A stretch of 64,000 bases of DNA from Mycolicibacterium phlei. Its GTDB lineage: Bacteria > Actinomycetota > Actinomycetes > Mycobacteriales > Mycobacteriaceae. The DNA lies in assembly GCF_001583415.1 (NCBI RefSeq), contig NZ_CP014475.1, positions 5,022,001 to 5,086,000 on the forward strand, given 5' to 3'. The notes below the pieces were generated by a model that did not search any database, was not told the origin of the DNA, and was given only the letters and a program-made list of their open reading frames with translations. Below, one piece after another: positions 26,168 to 35,031 of the stretch; position 1 is the stretch's first letter; each line of letters opens with the position of its first letter. Made by a program: the position numbers and the translations under genes.

Positions 26168-26332
26168 TCAGCGACCGTTGCCGAACCGCGGAGTCGAGTC
26201 GACGTTCACGGTCTGCTGGTTGTCCAGCACCCAACCGCGGTGCGTGGAGTCGGCCTGCGCCGGGCCGGCCAATCCGACAACCGCCGCGGTCAGTCCACTG
26301 GCAACGATGGTGGCAATTCCGAACTTCTTCAT
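26168..26332 (-). CDS. Small secreted protein of unknown function
   Basis: A 54-residue product with a clear signal peptide (MKKFGIATIVASGLTAAVVG, cleavage near PAQA-DST) and a mature part of only about 24 residues (DSTHRGWVLDNQQTVNVD...). The start is set by the ATG at 26332, preceded by a purine-rich GAAGAAGGGG site; the frame stays open for 54 more codons upstream but that part does not look like protein. Such tiny exported proteins are frequent in rapidly growing mycobacteria and have no assigned role. The gene stands alone, convergent with ilvD. Confidence 0.7.
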   Translation of the reverse strand: MKKFGIATIVASGLTAAVVGLAGPAQADSTHRGWVLDNQQTVNVDSTPRFGNGR

Positions 26333-26536
26333 TTCAAACCCCTTCTTCCGGTCTTTCCGTAGTGCCCGGTTTGTGTTCCTTCGCACCGGCATAGCCCCAG
26401 AAACAGCGAGGTCAGGCGAATAATTCCGGTGGCAGGAATTGATGCGTCGTTGGCAGAAATCAATCGGAATCCGGCACCGACAGAGGGCCACCATGCGGCC
26501 GCGGCAGCAATCCAGCGGCGACCGGCGCGCCTGCGG

Positions 26537-27637
26537 TTAGTCCTCGGCGCGGCCGGCGACCGCCGGGTGGATGTAGTCGGCGGGCAGGTCGAGTCGGCGC
26601 ATGGCCAGTCCGGTGAGCGCCTCGAAGATCGCGCGACGAGCGTTCATCGTCGTGGTGTAGCCCGGATCCAGATGCGGGGCGACCTCGACGATCTCCAGTC
26701 CCACCACGGGGGTTTCGTGGCAGATGCGCCGGATCGCCGGCAGCAGCTCGCGGTTGGTGAGCCCGGGCGGTTCGGGGGTGCCCGTGCCCGGCGCGTAGGC
26801 GGGGTCGAGCACGTCGATGTCGAGCGACAGATACAGGTACTCGGGCCCGTCGAGCGCCTCGTCGATGGCGTCCTGCAGCACGGTGCGGAACCCGCGCCGG
26901 TCGATCTCGGCCATGAAGTGGGTGCGCAGCCCGTTACGCTGCATCCACTCGAAGAGTTCGTCGTCGGGGGCGATGGCGCTGCGCAGCCCGATCTGCACGA
27001 AGTTGCGGCCCGGAATGTGCTCGTCGTCGATGAGGCGCCGGATCGGGGTGCCGTGCGAGGCGTGGTGGCCGAGCACCTCGTTCGCGCAGTCCGGGTGGGC
27101 GTCGAAGTGCACCACCCCGACCTTGCCTGCGCCGTACACGTCGGCGAGGGCCGCGCAGTTGGGCCACAGGATGGAGTGGTCGCCGCCGAGCACCAGAGGC
27201 ACGGCGCCCACCTCGGCGATCTCGCGGACCAGGGTGCGGATGGGTTCCATCGAGTTCTCGATGCTCAGCGGGTCGACCGCGGCGTCCCCGTAGTCGACGA
27301 CGTTGAGCACCTCGAACGGTCGGACCCGGGTGCTGTCGTTGACCAGCATCTCCGGGGAGTGCGGCAGCACCCGTTCGTCGGCGCGAATCGCGCGTGGCCC
27401 GTAGGCCGCGCCGCGGTGGCCCAGCGAGACGTCGACCGGGGCGCCGACGACGGCGACGTCGACGTCGCCGGCACGCAGGTCGTCCTGGTTGAGGCACAGC
27501 GGCACCCCGAACAGGGTGGCGATGCCGCCGTAGGCCGGAGTGAACCGGTAGCGGCGCAGGTCGATCGGGCCAGGTTCGCGTTTCGGATCAGCCGACCGGT
27601 CGATGGGCTGCTTCCACACGGGCCCCGGGGCGTCCAC
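26537..27637 (-). CDS. Ureohydrolase (agmatinase-like)
   Basis: A 366-residue member of the arginase/agmatinase/formiminoglutamase superfamily. The binuclear manganese site is seen in VLGGDHSILWP, VVHFDAHPDC and LSLDIDVLDPAYAPGTGTPEPPG. The TGTPEPPG loop favours agmatinase or guanidinobutyrase type enzymes over arginase, but substrate specificity within this superfamily is not safely predicted. The GTG start at 27637 has an AGGAGG site 4-5 bases upstream. It follows the O-methyltransferase gene on the same strand after 94 bases. Confidence 0.85.
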   Translation of the reverse strand: MDAPGPVWKQPIDRSADPKREPGPIDLRRYRFTPAYGGIATLFGVPLCLNQDDLRAGDVDVAVVGAPVDVSLGHRGAAYGPRAIRADERVLPHSPEMLVNDSTRVRPFEVLNVVDYGDAAVDPLSIENSMEPIRTLVREIAEVGAVPLVLGGDHSILWPNCAALADVYGAGKVGVVHFDAHPDCANEVLGHHASHGTPIRRLIDDEHIPGRNFVQIGLRSAIAPDDELFEWMQRNGLRTHFMAEIDRRGFRTVLQDAIDEALDGPEYLYLSLDIDVLDPAYAPGTGTPEPPGLTNRELLPAIRRICHETPVVGLEIVEVAPHLDPGYTTTMNARRAIFEALTGLAMRRLDLPADYIHPAVAGRAED

Positions 27638-27731
27638 GTATCCTCCTCACCGTCGTGGCTCGGTACGCAATCGCCTGCACCATAGGCGATTTCGGACACG
27701 ATGTCCCGGATTTGGGACACTTGTACCGGTC

Positions 27732-28394
27732 TCAGCGCACGACGGCGACGGCGAAGCCGTCCCAGCCCTTGGCGCCGACGGTCTGGATGGCGGCGGCCTC
27801 CAGGCGGGGGTGTTGTCCCATCATCTCGATCATGTCGCGCACGGCGCGGGCCTGGAGGTCGTCGGGGGCTGGGTCCAGGACGCGGCCGAAGCGGGCGATG
27901 TTGTCGACGATGATGACGGTGCCGGTCCTGCCCAGCTTGATGGCCCACTCGACGTAGGCGACGTTGTTCTCCTTGTCGGCGTCGATGAAGGCCAGGTCGA
28001 AGGTCTCGCCGCGGTCGGCGAGGGTGGGCAGGGTGTCCAGGGCGGCGCCGACGAGAATCTCGACGCGGCCGCCGACACCGGCATGTTCGAGGTTCTGGCG
28101 GGCGATCTCGGCGTGGCGGGGTTCGTACTCGAGGGTGACGACACGTCCGTCGGGGCCGACGCCGCGGGCGAGGTTGATGGTGCTGTAACCGGCCAGAGTG
28201 CCGATCTCGAGGACGCGTTTGGCCTGGGCGATGGTGGTGAGCAGGTAGAGCAGCCGGCCGTGCTGAGCAGAGACCTCGATGGGCGGCATACCGGCGAAGG
28301 CGGCGGACTCGCGGGCGGCGCGCAGGGCGTCGTCCTCGGTGTGCAGCAGGTCGGTGAACAGGGCGTCGAGAGCCTCGGGTTCGGGGTCAGCCAC
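27732..28394 (-). CDS. O-methyltransferase (Rv0187 homologue)
   Basis: A 220-residue SAM-dependent methyltransferase of the catechol/caffeoyl-CoA type, the same length as Rv0187. Motifs: VLEIGTLAGYSTINLARGV (SAM loop), VVTLEYEPRHAEIAR, FDLAFIDADKENNVAYVEWAIKL (metal-binding Asp pair) and IIVDNIARFGRV. The GTG at 28394 is chosen to match this length; the frame continues upstream without similarity. Rv0187 was reported as a cation-dependent methyltransferase of small phenolic acceptors, so that activity is the likely one. Confidence 0.9.
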   Translation of the reverse strand: MADPEPEALDALFTDLLHTEDDALRAARESAAFAGMPPIEVSAQHGRLLYLLTTIAQAKRVLEIGTLAGYSTINLARGVGPDGRVVTLEYEPRHAEIARQNLEHAGVGGRVEILVGAALDTLPTLADRGETFDLAFIDADKENNVAYVEWAIKLGRTGTVIIVDNIARFGRVLDPAPDDLQARAVRDMIEMMGQHPRLEAAAIQTVGAKGWDGFAVAVVR

Positions 28395-28494
28395 GGTGTC
28401 TACGGTAACGGGCTGAGGCGCTAACGGGGTTGCGTTGCATGGAGATTTCACTAGCCTGGGCGGCTGACCCGACGTCGCTCAGGAAGGTTGCTCG

Positions 28495-29496
28495 ATGAGC
28501 TACCCGCCGCAGCAGTACTGGCCGGCGCCGCGTAAGCGGCGAAACGGATGGATGTGGGCGCTCGGGGCGGCGGTGGTGATCGCCGTTGTCGCAACGGTTT
28601 TAGTGGTGGTGAAAGGCGATGACGCGCCGGCGTCGGATGAGTCGTTCGGCGTAGCGAGCGCGGACGACACCGCACCCGCCGGTGTCATCACCGACGATCC
28701 CAGTTGTGCCGCGTGGATACCGGTCCAGACGACGCTGAGCAAGTCGTTGACAGACGAGTGGCGTAACAGGGATCTGTCGATTCCGGCGAACACGTGGTCA
28801 CCGAAGCAGCGAGGGCAGTACGAAGCGGCGGCGACGGTGTTTGAGGAGGCGGCCGAACGGACGGTGCCGTTAGCGAAGCTGACGCCGCACCGGGTGGTGC
28901 GCGAGTTGTACGAACAGTTCATCGCGTACTCGCGGGCGTTCGCCGACGCGCTGCCGGATTACAAACCGGTGGACAACAATCGCGTGGCCGCGGCGACGAT
29001 GAGCTCGGAGGCCCTCGGGTACGTCTGCAGTGCGATCACGTACGACTCGGCGCAGGCGCGCGGGCCGTTCCTGCCGACGCTAGAGGCGCCGGAGCGCCGG
29101 GCACCGGTTTCTGATCCCGCTGGCGCCGAGCCGTTGATGGAGGCTCAGGACGCGGCGTGTGATGAGTGGGACGAGCTGCTCAGCGACTTCAACGAGGACA
29201 CCCGGGACTATCAGACGCTGGACACGAGCAAGGCGGCCACGGAGCGGACGCGCGAGGAACGCCGCATCGTGGACGCGGCGATCCCGGTGATGCGCGAGTA
29301 CGCGGACAAGATCGAGGAGCTGAGGCGGCGCAGCGAGGACCCACGGATCGAGGACCTGGCAACGCTGGCCGCGCAGTACCGGCGGGCGTATGCGGATGCG
29401 TTGCCGACGTACATGACGGCGGATTCGTACCTGCCGCGGGCGTCGCAGCGGACGACGTCGGTGATCTACTACGCGTGCAAGGCGGCGGCAAAATAA
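28495..29496 (+). CDS. Membrane-anchored protein with two Cys-paired repeat domains (copy 1)
   Basis: A 333-residue protein of no recognised family. Short Pro/Arg-rich cytosolic N-terminus, one membrane helix (about residues 20-40), then an outside region made of two related domains. Each begins with a D-x-x-C-x-x-W motif (C71, C222) and ends with a Cys in VCSA or YACKA (C178, C328); the intervals are 107 and 106 residues, so one disulphide per domain is likely. Both share a QFIAYSRAFADALPDY / QYRRAYADALPTY motif. A paralogue with the same spacing lies at 30445-31572 and a decayed third copy at 45809-46143. It precedes an EspC-like gene and may be part of the same secretion-related module. 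Confidence 0.8.
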   Translation: MSYPPQQYWPAPRKRRNGWMWALGAAVVIAVVATVLVVVKGDDAPASDESFGVASADDTAPAGVITDDPSCAAWIPVQTTLSKSLTDEWRNRDLSIPANTWSPKQRGQYEAAATVFEEAAERTVPLAKLTPHRVVRELYEQFIAYSRAFADALPDYKPVDNNRVAAATMSSEALGYVCSAITYDSAQARGPFLPTLEAPERRAPVSDPAGAEPLMEAQDAACDEWDELLSDFNEDTRDYQTLDTSKAATERTREERRIVDAAIPVMREYADKIEELRRRSEDPRIEDLATLAAQYRRAYADALPTYMTADSYLPRASQRTTSVIYYACKAAAK

Positions 29497-29668
29497 GCCT
29501 GTGACCTGCTGCTTCTTCTGCTCTACTCGGTTGGACGGGCCGGTCGCTCAGGGACAGTCACGCTGAAAATTGCCGCCTCGGGGGGTGTTGCTGCTCCGGT
29601 AGCATTTCGGCGTGACGCCCGAGAGGTGGGTGACTTATCGGCGGAAATAGTCGCGGTGCGGGGAGACA

Positions 29669-30448
29669 ATGACTGAGACCTTGCGAGTCGACACCGAGCT
29701 CGTCCAGCAGGCCGGTGCACGACTGCAGTCGATCGCGCAGGGCATCCCCGAGCCGCCGACGCCGTATCGGCCGGCCTTCTGTACCGACGCGCTTTCGGCT
29801 GCCATCGCGGCGAAGGTCTCCGAAGTCGTCGACCCGGTGATCGCCCAGATGCCTCTCACCAAGGAGGCGTTGGTGCGCTATGCGCATAACGTCGTGAACG
29901 CGGCGAACACCTACGACGCGGTGGACCGTCAGCTCGCCGAAGCGATCCTCAAGCGGTTGGAGCAGTTCGACGGGGCGGCTGATCGGGATCGAGGCAGCGC
30001 GGCCGGCGGTGGTGGCGCCGCCGCGATACCCGCAGCGTCTGGTTCCGGAAGCGGGGCGTACACCGCAAGTCCCGAACCCACGACAGCCTCTGCTCAGCCG
30101 GCGCTGGGTGCGCCGTCGGCGGGACAGGGAATGCCGATGCCGATGGGGCTCGCACAGCAGGCGGCCCAGGCGCCGATGCAGATCGGTGGAATGCTCGGGG
30201 CGGTGCCGCAAGCGGCCCACCAGGCCGCGCAACAGGCGATGCAGCAGGCCGGTCAGCTGTCGTCGATGATCGGCGATAGCGCCGAGAAGGATTCCAGCGA
30301 GGACGAAACAGCCGCGCGGGAACCGGGAGACGAACCCGGAGAGGACCAAGCCGCGGCTGGCGAGGCACGAGAACACGTACCTGACGAACTGGCTCAATAC
30401 CCAGCGGAGCGGAAGCAAGACGAGGCGGGACCGGAGATCGCACTGTGA
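29669..30448 (+). CDS. EspC-like type VII secretion target protein
   Basis: A 259-residue protein whose first 110 residues form a helical hairpin typical of the EspC/DUF2580 family (LRVDTELVQQAGARLQSIAQGI...YAHNVVNAANTYDAVDRQLAEAIL). The rest is a Gly/Ala/Gln/Pro-rich low-complexity region with an acidic tail. EspC proteins are exported by ESX systems and the family carries the secretion signal in the helical hairpin with a Y-x-x-x-D/E-type motif; here YDAVDRQ fits. No signal peptide is present. ATG 29669 follows a GGGGAGA site. Its stop overlaps the next start (GTGA at 30445-30448). Confidence 0.78.
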   Translation: MTETLRVDTELVQQAGARLQSIAQGIPEPPTPYRPAFCTDALSAAIAAKVSEVVDPVIAQMPLTKEALVRYAHNVVNAANTYDAVDRQLAEAILKRLEQFDGAADRDRGSAAGGGGAAAIPAASGSGSGAYTASPEPTTASAQPALGAPSAGQGMPMPMGLAQQAAQAPMQIGGMLGAVPQAAHQAAQQAMQQAGQLSSMIGDSAEKDSSEDETAAREPGDEPGEDQAAAGEAREHVPDELAQYPAERKQDEAGPEIAL

Positions 30449-31572
30449 ATTACCCACCGCAAGGTCCACCTCCGCAGGGTCCGCCTCCGGGGAATTACGG
30501 TCCACCACAGGGGAACCCGGGACAGTGGGGGCCGCCGCCGCAACAACCGCCGTGGCCTCAACACCAGTGGTCGCCTGGTCCGCCGCCCAAGAAACGCAAC
30601 GGCTGGAAGTGGGCACTCGGCGGAGTCGCACTGCTAGCAGTCATCGGAGTCACCGCAGCAGTGACGATTTCAGTCACATCAGGCAACAACGGAGAAGGTT
30701 CGGATCCGCCAAGAGACACCTACGGCCTCGCGAGTGCAGATGACACCGGACCCGTTGAAATAATTACCGAAGATCCGACATGCGCGGCCTGGAGCCCCAT
30801 CAATGACACCCTCGCCGCGGTTCTGAAAAAGGGCTGGAACAAGCGGGATCCGGCAATACCGGCTTCGGAGTGGACTCCCGAATTGCGTTCGCAGTACGAA
30901 GAAGTTGGCCAGGCTCTGGTGCGGGCCTCTGACCAGACCGTACGTCTCGCAAAACAAACCCCTCATCGCGCGATGCGCGAAATTTTCGAACAGTTCATCG
31001 CCTACAGTCGCGCATTCGCCGCAGTCATTCCCTCGTATGCCAGAGATGACAACCACATGGTACTCGCGGCACTGAGCGCAACACACGTCCTTGTATATGT
31101 CTGTTCGGCCATTCGCTACGGGTCTGCCGCTTCTCGCGCTCCATTAGTAGACCCTCCTCCAGCTCCTTCCGAACCTGTTCCGCTTCATGACCCAAACGAT
31201 CCTCAGATATTTCTCGAAGCCAGTGACCCTACATGTTCGGAATGGATCCGGGTTCTTCATCAGTTCAATGAGGACACCAAGGCCTGGCAAGGTATCGATC
31301 CGAATCTGTCTGCGACCCAGTGGACTCCCGATCAGCGCGCCATCATCGATGAAACGGTACCGCTGATGCAGCAGTTCGCCGACTCGTTCGAGCAGCTAAG
31401 CATGGAGACAAAAAACCCCGTGTTACGCGATTTCGGGATGTTCGCAGCGCAGTATCGGCGTGCCCATGCGGAAGCACTGCCAACCTACACACCAGCGGAC
31501 AATTACCTCGATCTGACCGCTTGGCGTACAACATCGATAATTTTCGAGGCATGTAGAGCAGTCGGGGCTTGA
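30445..31572 (+). CDS. Membrane-anchored protein with two Cys-paired repeat domains (copy 2)
   Basis: A 375-residue paralogue of the protein at 28495. The N-terminal 50 residues are a PPQGPPPQG-type Pro/Gln/Gly-rich tail, then one membrane helix (about residues 55-78), then two repeat domains with C113-C220 and C264-C370, again 107 and 106 residues apart. The first domain has EQFIAYSRAFAAVIPSY, the second AQYRRAHAEALPTY. The GTG start overlaps the EspC-like stop and the espK-like gene begins 1 base after its stop, so three genes are tightly coupled. Base composition is lower in GC than flanking genes. Confidence 0.8.
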   Translation: MNYPPQGPPPQGPPPGNYGPPQGNPGQWGPPPQQPPWPQHQWSPGPPPKKRNGWKWALGGVALLAVIGVTAAVTISVTSGNNGEGSDPPRDTYGLASADDTGPVEIITEDPTCAAWSPINDTLAAVLKKGWNKRDPAIPASEWTPELRSQYEEVGQALVRASDQTVRLAKQTPHRAMREIFEQFIAYSRAFAAVIPSYARDDNHMVLAALSATHVLVYVCSAIRYGSAASRAPLVDPPPAPSEPVPLHDPNDPQIFLEASDPTCSEWIRVLHQFNEDTKAWQGIDPNLSATQWTPDQRAIIDETVPLMQQFADSFEQLSMETKNPVLRDFGMFAAQYRRAHAEALPTYTPADNYLDLTAWRTTSIIFEACRAVGA

Positions 31573-31573
31573 G

Positions 31574-33784
31574 ATGGGCAAGTCTCGACCAGATGACCCA
31601 TATAACTTGACCGCTGCTCCAGCATGGCCCGAAGTTGACGAGGACGCTCTTCACAATTATGCGTCGGCTTTTGAATCCGCTGCCAATGCGGTGGGAGAGA
31701 AGATCGCTTCCACCCGGAAAGAGCACAGCGAACTGTTTGGTGGCGTCCCACTGTGGACTGGAGGAGCCAGCGATGCAGCTAATACGTTGTTGGCAAGCCG
31801 GATCGACGAACTCGAATCCCTGAAGCAACAGTTGGATTCGGTAACCAATCTGTACCGAAATGGCGCCTTACTCACGTCAAATGCTAAAGACGAAGTCTCA
31901 GCCCGGACTGAACTAGCCACGACAATCCTGAACTGGATTCGCGACCACGACGACATTCCGCAAGATGCCAAAGACCGTGCAATTGAGGAAGGCATCACTG
32001 CCATCCGCTCAGAAAACCTGGAGACCGTCGCGGACGCCGCCATGCGACTGGCTCCGCCTCCAAACGACAGATCAGATCACGACATTGACTCCGAGCATGC
32101 CACGGGAGGATCGGGCGATTCTGGCGTAAGGCGCCAGGGTCAGTCCGAGAACCCTCGGACCTTCTTGTCGATACGTAACACCCGACATCCGGAGGGGTTC
32201 GGCGACGCGGTTTCGGAGGCGCCTCCCCAAAGCATCCAACCCCCGCTGGAAACATCTCGTGATCCCAATGGCCCCGCTGACGGGCTCAATAGTCCCCCGC
32301 CCTCGCCCGAGGCGGGCCCACCAAAGCAGGAAGAAGTGCCGCGCACCCCTGAGGGGCCGAAAGACCCGATCGAGGCTCCTCCTCCCCCTGGGCCTACACC
32401 GGGTCCAGGAGTTCCGATGGCCCCACCTACCGGCTCAGGTTCGCAAGCACCGTCCCCCTCACGCGCTGCACCAAGCCCGCTGACTTCCAGTCCGAGCCCC
32501 TCGACGACACCGTCGGCTCCTGCACCCTCGCTGGCGTCCGCGGGCGGTCCGAGCACGGCGCCCAGCGCTCCCGCTGCACCGACGGCCCCGGCGACGCCCC
32601 TATCCCAGGCGCAGGAGTTCCAGAAGTCGTTCCTGGAGTCGGCTGCCAAATCCGCTTCCCAGCAACCGCTTCCGCCACCGCTGCCGCAGACGACCGCCCC
32701 GACCGGTTCGGCCTCGACTGCTCAGCCACCGGCGCCACCAGTTGCGCCGAATGTTCCACCGCTCAACCAGATCCAGACGGCGCCCGGTCCGTCGACCGGT
32801 GCTGGCCCCGCCCCCGTCGCTCCACCGTCGACCGCGGCGCCCGCACCGCCGTCCGCGATGCCGCTCGGGCCGCCGCCCACTCCCCCACCGGCGGCCCCTG
32901 TCGCACCGGCCGCCACCGGCGGCGCCGGCGTGCCCGCTCCACCACCTGCAGCGGCCGGCTCAGGCGTGGGTGCCCCTGCGCCCGTTCCGGTTTCGGCTGC
33001 CCGCGCCCAACGCGAAGCCGTCGCCGCCAGCATGCGCCGCTCCACCAACGACATGACCCCGATCGCTCAGCGCATCGCTGCCGCCCTCAACGTCGGCATC
33101 ACCGACATCGGCTTCTACTGGCTCACCGGCCTGACCAGAGACAACACCATCATCGTCGCCAACAACTACGCTCTCGGCTACATCCCCGAGAACATCCACC
33201 TGCCCGACCAGGTCAAGTTCGCCACCGCCGACGAGTCCATCGCACCCAACATCCGCGCCAGCTGGGCTACGTATCCCATCCTCGCCCTTCATGGTTGGTG
33301 CCAACACCACGGCACCGAACTCCGCGCCGTCATCGCCACCGAAGACCAGTTCAAGGGCTTCGACCCCGGCGCCCCCAAGATCATCCTGCGCCCCGACGAC
33401 ATCCCCGACACCGGCACCATGAACGGCCGCCACCGCCTGCAGGTGATCGCCCCCGGCGCCGCAACACAACTGGCCGCCGTCGCACCCAACGGGCTCACCG
33501 ACCTGCTGCCGACACGCCCCGCCGACGACACACCCCCCAAGGACAACCGCGCCGACCTCTGGTTCGAAGTGTTCCGCCCCCTGCTCAGCAGCGCCTCCGA
33601 CCGCGCCAGGATCCAACTCCAAGCCTTCATCACCTACGCCGAACACGCCCAGGAACTCGCCCTGCACCGCGCCCACACCGCGACCGAGGCCGCCGACCAG
33701 CGCGCCGCCATCGCCGACTGGATCTACTGGCAGCACCTCGCCGTACTGGTCTCCGACGCCGTCGCCGCCGACGCCGCCGTCTGA
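31574..33784 (+). CDS. EspK-like ESX secretion-associated protein
   Basis: A 736-residue protein with the architecture of EspK (Rv3879c, 729 residues). Helical N-terminal domain (about 1-160) opens with WPEVDEDALHNYASAFESAANAVG and contains GGVPLWTGGASDAANTLL, a WxG-like element. A Pro/Ala/Ser linker covers about 170-475. The C-terminal domain has QRIAAALN...GFYWLTGLTRDNTIIVANNYALGYIPENIHLP, LRAVIATEDQF and ADWIYWQHLAV, closely following the EspK C-terminus. EspK interacts with ESX-1 substrates in M. tuberculosis. The N-terminal half is markedly poorer in GC than the C-terminal half, which suggests a mosaic origin. It lies directly downstream of the EspC-like and repeat-domain genes. Confidence 0.85.
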   Translation: MGKSRPDDPYNLTAAPAWPEVDEDALHNYASAFESAANAVGEKIASTRKEHSELFGGVPLWTGGASDAANTLLASRIDELESLKQQLDSVTNLYRNGALLTSNAKDEVSARTELATTILNWIRDHDDIPQDAKDRAIEEGITAIRSENLETVADAAMRLAPPPNDRSDHDIDSEHATGGSGDSGVRRQGQSENPRTFLSIRNTRHPEGFGDAVSEAPPQSIQPPLETSRDPNGPADGLNSPPPSPEAGPPKQEEVPRTPEGPKDPIEAPPPPGPTPGPGVPMAPPTGSGSQAPSPSRAAPSPLTSSPSPSTTPSAPAPSLASAGGPSTAPSAPAAPTAPATPLSQAQEFQKSFLESAAKSASQQPLPPPLPQTTAPTGSASTAQPPAPPVAPNVPPLNQIQTAPGPSTGAGPAPVAPPSTAAPAPPSAMPLGPPPTPPPAAPVAPAATGGAGVPAPPPAAAGSGVGAPAPVPVSAARAQREAVAASMRRSTNDMTPIAQRIAAALNVGITDIGFYWLTGLTRDNTIIVANNYALGYIPENIHLPDQVKFATADESIAPNIRASWATYPILALHGWCQHHGTELRAVIATEDQFKGFDPGAPKIILRPDDIPDTGTMNGRHRLQVIAPGAATQLAAVAPNGLTDLLPTRPADDTPPKDNRADLWFEVFRPLLSSASDRARIQLQAFITYAEHAQELALHRAHTATEAADQRAAIADWIYWQHLAVLVSDAVAADAAV

Positions 33785-33788
33785 ACCT

Positions 33789-35031
33789 CACGTTTGACCC
33801 CGCCCGAAACGGGTACGCCTCCCCCTAGAACAGCCGGAGACAGGAGGCGCCCATGCGTGCAGTCACGTGGCAAGGCAAGCGGAAAGTGTCCGTCGACACC
33901 GTGCCCGACCCGGCGATCAAGGAACCCACCGACGCGATCATCAAGGTCACCAGCACCAACATCTGCGGATCCGACCTGCACCTCTACGAGGTCCTCGGCG
34001 CGTTCATGAATCCCGGCGACATCCTCGGACACGAGGCCATGGGCATCGTCGAGGAGGTCGGCCCCGAGGTCGACAACCTCACACCCGGTGACCGCGTTGT
34101 CATCCCCTTCAACATCTCCTGCGGCCACTGCTTCATGTGCGGCCACGGCCTGCAGAGCCAGTGCGAAACCACCCAGAACCGCGACCAGGGCACCGGCGCG
34201 GCCCTCTTCGGCTACTCCACCCTCTACGGTGAGGTCGCCGGCGGGCAGGCCGAGTACCTGCGCGTCCCGCAGGCCCAGTACACCCACATCAAGGTCCCCG
34301 ACGACGGGCCCGACGACCGCTACGTGTACCTGTCCGACGTGCTGCCCACCGCCTGGCAGGCCGTCGAGTACGCCAACATCCCCGACGGCGGCACGCTTGT
34401 CGTCCTCGGCCTCGGGCCGATCGGCTCGATGGCCTGCCGCATCGCTGCACATCGCAAGGGCTGCAAGGTGATCGGCGTCGACCTCGTCGACGAACGGCTC
34501 GCCCGCGCCCAGGCCTACTGCGACCAGGTCATCGATCTGCGCACCGAGGACGCCGCCGAGATCGTCAAGGCCCACACCGACGGCCGTGGCGCCGACTCCG
34601 TCATCGACGCCGTCGGCATGGAAGCCCACGGCTCCCCCGTCGCCGAGACCCTGCAGACCGCGAGCGGCTTCCTGCCCTCGCCCGTCGGCCGCGTCGTCAT
34701 GAAGAACGCCGGTGTCGACCGCCTGGCCGCCTTCAACTCCGCGATCGCGCTGGTCCGCCGCGGCGGCACCATCTCGCTGTCCGGCGTGTACGGCGGCGCC
34801 GCCGACCCGATCAACCTGATGACGTTGTTCGACAAGCAGATTCAGCTGCACATGGGCCAGGCCAACGTCAAGCGCTGGGTGCCAGACATCATGCCGCTGC
34901 TCACCGCCGAGGATCCACTCGGCGTCGAGACCTTCGCCACCCACCGGCTGCCCCTGGACGCCGCCCCGCACGCCTACGAGACGTTCCAGAAGAAGCAGGA
35001 CGGCATGGTCAAGGTCATCCTGCACCCCTGA
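33789..35031 (+). repeat. Direct repeat, copy 1 (dehydrogenase gene and leader)
   Basis: The block from the base region just after the espK stop to the end of the dehydrogenase gene is repeated at 46344-47578 in the same orientation, about 12.5 kb away. Leader (tttgaccccgcccgaaacgg...) and coding region are almost identical, with a small length difference just before the start codons. Confidence 0.9.
33853..35031 (+). CDS. Zinc-dependent alcohol/formaldehyde dehydrogenase family protein (copy 1)
   Basis: A 392-residue medium-chain dehydrogenase. Catalytic zinc site: NICGSDLHLYE and GHEAMGIVEEVG. Structural zinc-type cysteines: NISCGHCFMCGHGLQSQCE. The NAD(P) loop is VVLGLGPIGSMACRIAA. The sequence resembles glutathione-independent formaldehyde dehydrogenase-like enzymes; the physiological substrate is not known. 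Start ATG follows an AGGAGGCGCC site. It is 68 bases downstream of the espK-like gene, and the stop overlaps the decarboxylase start (TGATG). A near-identical copy lies at 46400-47578. Confidence 0.9.
   Translation: MRAVTWQGKRKVSVDTVPDPAIKEPTDAIIKVTSTNICGSDLHLYEVLGAFMNPGDILGHEAMGIVEEVGPEVDNLTPGDRVVIPFNISCGHCFMCGHGLQSQCETTQNRDQGTGAALFGYSTLYGEVAGGQAEYLRVPQAQYTHIKVPDDGPDDRYVYLSDVLPTAWQAVEYANIPDGGTLVVLGLGPIGSMACRIAAHRKGCKVIGVDLVDERLARAQAYCDQVIDLRTEDAAEIVKAHTDGRGADSVIDAVGMEAHGSPVAETLQTASGFLPSPVGRVVMKNAGVDRLAAFNSAIALVRRGGTISLSGVYGGAADPINLMTLFDKQIQLHMGQANVKRWVPDIMPLLTAEDPLGVETFATHRLPLDAAPHAYETFQKKQDGMVKVILHP

Noticed and set aside
26333..26536. Possible extension of the small secreted protein to 108 residues
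   Set aside because: The signal peptide begins at the internal ATG with a good ribosome site; the upstream part is Arg/Cys-rich and not protein-like.
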